A model generated the notes under the pieces. The model saw only the letters and a program-made list of their open reading frames with translations. It ran no database searches and had not been told where the DNA came from. A program made the position numbers and the translations under genes. Shown here piece after piece: positions 58,211-64,000 of a stretch of DNA of 64,000 bases. How positions within the stretch are numbered: position 1 is the stretch's first letter; each line of letters starts with the position of its first letter. The stretch is from Phyto melanocephala. Its lineage: Eukaryota; Arthropoda; Insecta; Diptera; Rhinophoridae. Location: NCBI GenBank assembly GCA_941918925.1, contig OW799236.1, positions 13,243,474-13,307,473 of the forward strand, in the 5' to 3' direction.

Positions 58211-59275
58211 CTCATTTGGGATTTTCAAATTATGAAATAATCTCCAATGAAATAACACCCAACAAATTCTTAAAATTTGGGGCTTGTTTCATAGTGTGTA
58301 TAATTTTGGTGTTTCTTCATTTTGTATTCGGGGGATATTTCATTTCTAAGGTTGTTGGTTTTTGGGGATGTATTTGCTCGTAAATTATATTAAAATAGGT
58401 CTTTTGCTTTTTTAACTTTTAACCTGTGAATATATTACAATATCTTTCGAATGGCTTGAAAATCCAACTCATGGTAGACGTTATTGTAGTTACAATGTTG
58501 TAAAGAAGGCGGTCATTTTCTGTAATGGAGATGTGAGGAAGTATGGAGAAAAATTTGTTTAATATTTCCAATTTATTTATTTTTGAAATCAAACTACCAA
58601 AAAATGATTTTCATGTATATACATACATAAATAATAAACTTAATACATTATACGTAAGGAAGGGAAAAAAACAAAATGGTTGCTCATGAATTCAAGATGG
58701 AGAAAATATACGTTGTATGTGTAAATGCTGCCAGTTAGTTACATTTTGTTATTATGTACCTCCTCACTGCTTGGCAGAAGTGGAACCAACAACCGATTAC
58801 TTCTGATTTAGGGAAAACAATCATATTTGCCGTCCGTAGACTAATTTCGTAGTCTGTCACGAAGGTCGCACTATCCAAATCCAGAACGTTATCATTTATG
58901 TATTTGAAAAGATATTGTAATTTATTCACAGGCTAAAAGTTTTCTTGTAAAAGGCCTATTTTTATATAATTTATTTACAAACACCCCCAAAAACCAACAG
59001 CTTTAAAAATGAAATAACCCCCGAATACAAAATGAAATATCACCCAAATTATACACGCTATGAAACAAGCCCCGAATTTTAAAAATTTGTTGGGTGTTAT
59101 TTCATTGGAGATTATTTCATAATTTGAAAACCCCAAATGAGAAATGAAATAATTTCCAAAAAAAATGAAAGACGGCCCAAAAAAATTGGGAGTTATTTCA
59201 TATGAAATAACACCCAAAAATGTATGCAAAAAATTTGGAGAATATTTTATTTCTCGTTTGGGCGTTATTTCATTG
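58211..59275 (-). mobile_element. Mutator-like element with long inverted repeats
   Basis: Arms 58211-58374 and 58981-59141 are inverted copies with about 90% identity by eye (CTCATTTGGG...TTTCAAATTATGAAATAAT; CTCCAATGAAATAACACCCA). The right arm extends outward to about 59275 with more TGAAATAAC.CCC words, so the left side is probably truncated. The roughly 600-bp interior carries a MULE transposase fragment. Long TIRs plus a MULE domain fit a Mutator-like element. Confidence 0.7.
58735..58929 (-). pseudogene. MULE transposase fragment
   Basis: Minus-strand open frame containing FVTDYEISLRTANMIVFPKS then EVIGCWFHFCQAVRRYI. This matches the MULE domain signature 'i.tDfE.a...a....fp.....GC.FHf.qa..r.i', including the catalytic Asp of TD(F/Y)E and the conserved C/H pair. 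In animals such domains occur in Mutator-type transposases, often with FLYWCH zinc fingers. Only about 65 codons remain: the preceding catalytic Asp region and the C-terminal half are missing. It lies between two long inverted repeats, which supports the transposon assignment rather than a host gene. Confidence 0.75.
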
Positions 59276-60079
59276 GGGGGCTTTTCGTGGAGCCTTTTCG
59301 TGGAGCCTTATGGCTGGAACATCCTTTAAAAGGTGGCAGTTCTCTTTAAAAGAAACAAAAAAATAAATAAACTGTTTTAAATATATAAACGATTTTACTG
59401 TTATTACTCGTGTTTTTATCTTTTAATACTTAATTTAGCTTCTTTTTTACAAAATATACAAATAAAACTATTAACTACAACTTTGTTCAATAACTAAATT
59501 GCTGACCAGCTGACCATGTTGGTGGTTTAATTCAGTAATTTAATTTAATTATTCCACAATACAAAAAATTGATTTTTTTTAATAAAAAAATATTCGTTAT
59601 ATGTATTATGCCCAAAATATATTGAAATAGTAAAAAGTAAAAAAGAAACTATTGTATTTTAATTAAAGTACATTAACTGTAAAAAAAATTAAAATACATT
59701 TTTAAATTTGTGGTTCTTTTTCCTTCTACAGTTTTTATTTGCCACGTCCTTAGCAGCCATTGAATCATTCACATATTTCATAGCTTCATGCAATTGATGT
59801 TTTTTTTATTTTTATTCTATCTGTACGATAATCCGATTTGTTGGCCATTAAAGTTTAAACCAAAATGAAAAAAAAAAATAAAAAAAAAAAATTTAATTTT
59901 ATAAAACTAAAAATGCAAAAAATTGCTTTTGTTTCTATTGTTATTTTTTTTTTAACTGGATATGCTTCAAATACAACAAATAATATTTACATACGTACGT
60001 TTTTTTTTTCTTCCCCCAATTTGTGTTGAATATGCCCAGAAACACAAACATTTTGCTACATCCTAACTCTGCTTATAGA
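59276..60079. other. AT-rich spacer
   Basis: CTTTTCGTGGAGCC is directly repeated at 59281-59306. Otherwise nothing recognised. Confidence 0.4.
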
Positions 60080-60143
60080 AGTGTTTGTGTGTGTGGCTGC
60101 GTGTGTGGCTGTGTGTGTGTCTGTGTGTGTTCGTGTGTGTGTA
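60080..60143 (+). repeat. Interrupted (GT)n microsatellite
   Basis: GTGTTTGTGTGTGTGGCTGC followed by several GTGTGT runs broken by GCT, CT and TC. It lies directly upstream of the LINE; a 75-codon frame through it is an artefact. Confidence 0.8.
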
Positions 60144-60165
60144 TGGGCAAAAGTATGTATAAAAC

Positions 60166-60200
60166 GCAGTTTACAACGTGCTTTCATCGAATAAAGTCGT
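60166..60200 (+). promoter_or_regulatory. Candidate Inr + DPE internal promoter of the LINE
   Basis: GCAGTT (A at 60168 as +1) matches the fly initiator TCAKTY in five of six bases. AGTCGT at 60195-60200 is exactly +28 to +33 and fits the DPE consensus RGWYVT. Fly jockey-type LINEs are known to use TATA-less Inr/DPE promoters that sit inside the element and so are copied with it. Confidence 0.55.
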
Positions 60201-60335
60201 ATCATAAGCAGTTATTATTTTCGTCATTTCTCTGTACTCGATATTCGTAACAAATAAAACAATAAAAACACCTTTTGCTATAATAAGTGCTTGTTAAGAT
60301 TTAATATTAAACAATAATTTATTTAATATTACAAC

Positions 60336-61562
60336 ATGAACTCTAAAAATGGGGGCAATTATTTTGCCCCCCTAGATCCAGACCCAGACCCAATTCGCAA
60401 ACGGAAAAAATTAACAAATATGGACATAAATAATGTTAACATTTTTCCAAATTTGGATATAACCCAAAAGCCTAAACACTACAACCCTAAATTCATTTTA
60501 ATTAAAAGTAATATCAACGATAAACCATTAAAAGACTTCAACATTTTTTTAGTATCGAAAGCATTAGAGGCAGTCACGTCTGAAAAACTAGAAAAAACAT
60601 CATTTACTCGCGATGGTGACTTACTTATCCTCACCAAAAGTAATATTCAGACAAATAAATTCCTAAAAATAAAAGAACTAATTGGAGTTGGCCCAGTTAC
60701 AACAACTTTACACCCTACTCTCAACACTACAAAGGGAGTAGTTTTTGTTCCTTCTTTAAAAAATCTTTCAGAAGAAGAAATTACAGAAGGTCTAAAAGAC
60801 CAAGGAGTAGTAGAATGTCATAAAGTTAAAAAATTTGTTGATAACCAACTAACAAACACCTGTTTGCACATCCTCTCCTTTGAGCGTTACGCAGTGCCAA
60901 CTGAAATTAAAATTGGATTCCTAATAGTAAAAGTAAGCCCCTATATTCCTCAACCCTTGCAGTGTAAAAACTGTTTTAAATTGGGACATACTAAAAAGTA
61001 CTGCAAATCAGAACCAAAATGCGAAGTCTGCTCTGCCAGTATACACGACCCAACACCATGTTCAAAAGTGGAATGCATTAACTGCAAACACGACCACAGC
61101 GCACTTAACAAAAAATGTCCAACTATTAAAAAAAGACAATTGATTATTAAAATAAAAATAACAAACAACTGCACATACAACGAAGCAAACCTTAAAGCAA
61201 ATTTAACAAATGAATCAATAACTACAGAAATACCAAAAAAAACACTAGAAGAAGCAGTAGAAAAACGTAAAAAAAGAATAAGTCAATTGAAAAAGCAACA
61301 AAACGAAGCAACACCTACAGAATCAAAACAACAGAATTTAAATATAATCAACAACAAAAATTTTAATACACATACAACAACAAACACATTTATAGAACGA
61401 TTAAACTCTTCGACTCAATTAACAAAAGAAACTTTAGAAAAATACTCACTCAACAGCAAACAATCTACACAAAACAAAAACAACAATACAAACAAATCAA
61501 CTCTCAAAAACATTGCAAATAATGATGATATAAACCCAATACACAATATGGATACCATCTAA
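60336..61562 (+). CDS. LINE ORF1 protein (Gag-like, three CCHC-type zinc knuckles)
   Basis: 408 residues from the first ATG after the 5' UTR. Residues 1-45 are Pro/Asp/Lys-rich (DPDPDPIRKRKK). Residues 50-205 form the region that in jockey-clade ORF1 proteins is an RRM-like/PRE_C2HC nucleic-acid-binding fold, ending VKVSPYIPQPLQ. Zinc knuckles follow: CKNCFKLGHTKKYC (210-223), CEVCSASIHDPTPC (229-242) and CINCKHDHSALNKKC (247-261, altered spacing). The C-terminal 130 residues are Lys/Asn/Thr/Gln-rich, low complexity and probably disordered (EAVEKRKKRISQLKKQQNEA). The expected role is binding the element RNA into a particle with ORF2 protein. No stops or frameshifts. ORF2 starts 113 bp downstream, so ORF2 would need reinitiation or internal initiation rather than an overlap. 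Confidence 0.88.
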   Translation: MNSKNGGNYFAPLDPDPDPIRKRKKLTNMDINNVNIFPNLDITQKPKHYNPKFILIKSNINDKPLKDFNIFLVSKALEAVTSEKLEKTSFTRDGDLLILTKSNIQTNKFLKIKELIGVGPVTTTLHPTLNTTKGVVFVPSLKNLSEEEITEGLKDQGVVECHKVKKFVDNQLTNTCLHILSFERYAVPTEIKIGFLIVKVSPYIPQPLQCKNCFKLGHTKKYCKSEPKCEVCSASIHDPTPCSKVECINCKHDHSALNKKCPTIKKRQLIIKIKITNNCTYNEANLKANLTNESITTEIPKKTLEEAVEKRKKRISQLKKQQNEATPTESKQQNLNIINNKNFNTHTTTNTFIERLNSSTQLTKETLEKYSLNSKQSTQNKNNNTNKSTLKNIANNDDINPIHNMDTI

Positions 61563-61675
61563 AATATCACTTTGGTATACAATGTATATCACTGGTGATA
61601 TACTCACACCTAACTTTAATACTCACCAGGATACATTCCTGTGTTACTGGTGAGTTGAAACTCAATTTAAATTTT

Positions 61676-64000
61676 ATGGTCCTTAGTATTCTCCAATGGA
61701 ATATTAACGGATACCACAATAATTTACACGAACTACAACTTCTTATAAATGCTAAGTCACCAGATGTGATAGCTATCCAAGAAACACACCTTAAATTAAA
61801 ATCTATACAATTAAGTAATTATAATGCAGTCTTATGCAACTGTGACTCAAATCGTGCTAAAGGCGGTACCGCATTACTAATAAAACAATCCATTCCGCAT
61901 ACATTTTACACACCAAATGTTAACTTTTATGCCGTTGGCGTAAAAATTAAATCTGCAATAAATATTAACATTCTATCGCTTTATGCTCCACCAACTAGAC
62001 CTTTATCAAATCAAGATTTACATTCTTTAAATAATCACATTGATGATACAACCTTAATACTAGGCGATTTAAATGCCCACAATCCAATATGGGGTTCACA
62101 AACCTGCGACAAACGTGGTAAACTGATAGAGCAATTCTATTCACACTCCAACCTAATTGTATTAAATAACGGCTCCCCCACACATTATTCAACCCATGCT
62201 ACGTTTACTCATGTCGACATTTCTATTGCCTCATCCGCTCTGTATCCTTTCCTCACATGGCAAATAGACAATCAACAACACGGAAGTGATCATTTTCCTA
62301 TATACATCACATACAATAATCATACAAATCGCTTAAATTCAACCCCAAACAAATTTTTACATTTTAAAACAACCCTAGCAAACTGGCCTAAATATAGAAA
62401 TTTAGTAAACTCGAAAATAACCAACTTTGAACTATCAAATAACAATAATAAAGATGCCGCAAATCTTAAGAAAATTCTAATTGCTTCAGCTAACGAATCA
62501 GTCCCAAGAAACAACAACAACTTAATACATAAACCAGTACACTGGTGGAACAACAACTTAGCAATACTACGTAAAAATAAGCAAGATACTTGGCATCATT
62601 TCAATAGAAGTCCCTCAATGGTAAACTACATAGAATATCGTAAAGCTAATGCATTATTTAAAAAACACGCCAAAATTGCTAAAAAAGAATCATTTTACAA
62701 ATTTACATCCGAAATAAATCCTTCGTCTTCAGTACAAACTTTATGGCGCAACGTAAATAAACTCTATGGTAAAAATACAATACATAACATTAAGAGTATA
62801 GAACATTTGGATATGGTCTACACGCAACCAGAAAGCATAGCCACTCTTTTTGGAAGAGAATGGGCTTTTCAATCTAGCGACTCTAACTTTAGTCAAACGT
62901 ACCTAACCAACAAATATCAAGTTAACTGTTCACACAACTATACACCTCACTCTTCTTCAAAATTCATTGACTCGGAGATAACTCTAATAGAATTAGATTC
63001 AGCACTAAATTCTCTTAAAGGAAAAACAGCTGGGTTTGATAAAATTAACTATCCCATGCTCAAAAATGCACCAACTCGCTTTAAAAAAATAATTGTAGAA
63101 TTACTAAACAACATATTTGACTCAGGCAACATACCACAGGACTGGAAAATCTCCACTATTATACCGCTGCCTAAACAAGGAAAAGACCAAAATAAATTAA
63201 ACGGATACAGACCCATATCGTTACTACCATGCATGAGTAAATTATTAGAAAAAATTATTGCCAAAAGACTATCATGGTTCCTTGAAAAAAACAAACTAAT
63301 TCACCCAAAACAAGTAGCTTTTAAACATCGCAAAGGCACAAGCGACATTTTACTCTGCCTAGATCAACAAATCACCAAATCCCTAGCTTCCGGCAATCAT
63401 CTTACAATCCTGTCAATAGACTTCGAAAAAGCATTCGACAGAGTTGGAATACATGCTATAATATCACAACTAAAGGATTGGCGCATTGGATATAAAATGC
63501 TAAAATTCGTTTTTAACTTTTTAACTAACAGAAAGTTTAGAGTAAAAATAAATCACTCCTTCTCCGCTTTATTCCCTCTTAAAAATGGCATACCACAGGG
63601 CTCACCCATTTCTGTCATCCTATTTCTAATTGCCTATGAAAAAGTAAATTTCATCATGCTTAAACACCCGACATTTAATCATTGCATGTATGCTGATGAT
63701 CTATGCATAATAATAAATCAAAAGAAACAGCAAATTATAGATCAAGCTAAACTAGAAAATCTCATTACTGAGTTAATAAGCTGGTGCGAAGATTATGGTG
63801 CAAAAATTTCATTTGAAAAAACAAAAGCTATACATTTTTGTCGTAAACAAAGCTGCTCACAACCACCATTATTAATACAATCTCACACTATTAACCTAGT
63901 AACACATCTGAAAATTTTGGGTGTAGTCTTTGACTCCAAATACAACTGGAACGAACACGTATTATACCTTAAAATGGCATTAGAAAGAATATTTAACTTA
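61676..64000 (+). CDS. LINE ORF2 protein: endonuclease and reverse transcriptase (3' incomplete)
   Basis: 775 codons open from ATG at 61676 to the window edge. N-terminal apurinic-like (EEP) endonuclease: WNING (8-12), IQETHL (34-39), GDLNAHNPIWGS (130-141) and SDHFPI (204-209), so the Asn, Glu, Asp and His residues of the active site are present. Reverse transcriptase: GYRPISLLPCMSKLLEKII (from 510), FEKAFDRV (583-590, first catalytic Asp), GIPQGSP (638-644) and YADD (672-675, the other two Asp). Order and spacing are those of jockey-clade ORF2. No RNase H domain is expected in that clade; the C-terminus is beyond the window. The enzyme nicks target DNA and reverse-transcribes the element RNA in the nucleus. 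The start is the first ATG in this frame after ORF1. The gene appears functional as far as it can be read. Confidence 0.9.
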   Translation, partial: MVLSILQWNINGYHNNLHELQLLINAKSPDVIAIQETHLKLKSIQLSNYNAVLCNCDSNRAKGGTALLIKQSIPHTFYTPNVNFYAVGVKIKSAININILSLYAPPTRPLSNQDLHSLNNHIDDTTLILGDLNAHNPIWGSQTCDKRGKLIEQFYSHSNLIVLNNGSPTHYSTHATFTHVDISIASSALYPFLTWQIDNQQHGSDHFPIYITYNNHTNRLNSTPNKFLHFKTTLANWPKYRNLVNSKITNFELSNNNNKDAANLKKILIASANESVPRNNNNLIHKPVHWWNNNLAILRKNKQDTWHHFNRSPSMVNYIEYRKANALFKKHAKIAKKESFYKFTSEINPSSSVQTLWRNVNKLYGKNTIHNIKSIEHLDMVYTQPESIATLFGREWAFQSSDSNFSQTYLTNKYQVNCSHNYTPHSSSKFIDSEITLIELDSALNSLKGKTAGFDKINYPMLKNAPTRFKKIIVELLNNIFDSGNIPQDWKISTIIPLPKQGKDQNKLNGYRPISLLPCMSKLLEKIIAKRLSWFLEKNKLIHPKQVAFKHRKGTSDILLCLDQQITKSLASGNHLTILSIDFEKAFDRVGIHAIISQLKDWRIGYKMLKFVFNFLTNRKFRVKINHSFSALFPLKNGIPQGSPISVILFLIAYEKVNFIMLKHPTFNHCMYADDLCIIINQKKQQIIDQAKLENLITELISWCEDYGAKISFEKTKAIHFCRKQSCSQPPLLIQSHTINLVTHLKILGVVFDSKYNWNEHVLYLKMALERIFNL

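Larger units (their letters stand above)
60168..64000 (+). mobile_element. Jockey-clade LINE, 5' complete, runs off the window
   Basis: Contains an Inr/DPE-like 5' end, a roughly 170-bp 5' UTR, ORF1 (60336-61562), a 113-bp spacer and ORF2 (61676 onward), all without a lesion. The coding strand is A-rich and poor in G, as in many non-LTR elements. The 3' end is outside the window. An apparently undamaged 5' end and two open reading frames make recent activity plausible. Confidence 0.85.

Noticed and set aside
60023..60250. 75-codon frame rich in Cys and Val upstream of the LINE
   Set aside because: It is the translation of a (GT)n microsatellite.

Overview
This is eukaryotic, very AT-rich DNA, most likely from a calyptrate or other higher (brachyceran) fly. 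The evidence is many copies of a dipteran repeat with the mini-me/DINE-1 (Helentron) layout: a 5' end reading TATACCCTTCAC, a conserved core, a (GTCY)n tract, a long T-rich tract and a 3' hairpin followed by CTTACTTGTT. Tigger/pogo, mariner, Tc1-like, piggyBac-like, P/THAP-like and Mutator-like remnants, Helitrons, Penelope and jockey-type LINEs are also present. I see no host protein-coding gene, rRNA or tRNA. The window reads as an intergenic region or giant intron made almost entirely of nested mobile elements and simple repeats.

Layout. Positions 1-5400 hold a Tigger/pogo-like transposon interrupted by two younger insertions, then a broken Tc1-like transposase joined to a Helentron 3' end. 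Positions 5700-19100 are dominated by Helentron-type elements (five well-preserved plus copies and a longer, older minus copy), two inverted copies of a TA-flanked MITE, other MITEs and an isolated 30-bp-stem hairpin. Positions 20500-29700 contain two piggyBac-like elements (one with both ends and TTAA sites), an IS630-type fragment, a mariner fossil, a palindromic MITE and a possible hAT-like element. Positions 32400-36600 hold an unclassified inverted-repeat element with a Helitron inside it, a second Helitron in the opposite orientation and a deleted Tc1-like element. Positions 39800-46800 hold LINE ends, a LINE RNase H fragment amplified in tandem, and a 3-kb satellite of an 11-bp unit. 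Positions 48800-59300 hold a MITE, a LINE C-terminus, a solo LTR, old Helentron copies, a THAP-bearing P-like element, a Penelope GIY-YIG fragment with a possible hammerhead-ribozyme fossil, and a Mutator-like element with long inverted repeats.

The only intact coding genes are at 60336-64000: ORF1 (408 residues, three zinc knuckles) and ORF2 (endonuclease plus reverse transcriptase, open to the window edge) of a jockey-clade LINE. A candidate Inr+DPE promoter lies upstream. The two proteins would act together: ORF1 binds the element RNA, and ORF2 nicks the target and primes reverse transcription. All other coding traces are broken.

I found no clear new multi-gene system. The most useful leads are the promoter-bearing intact LINE, a dated Helentron insertion with a paralogous empty site, the 11-bp satellite, the RNase H tandem array, the isolated hairpin and the ribozyme fossil. 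All family assignments come from reading the sequence without database searches.
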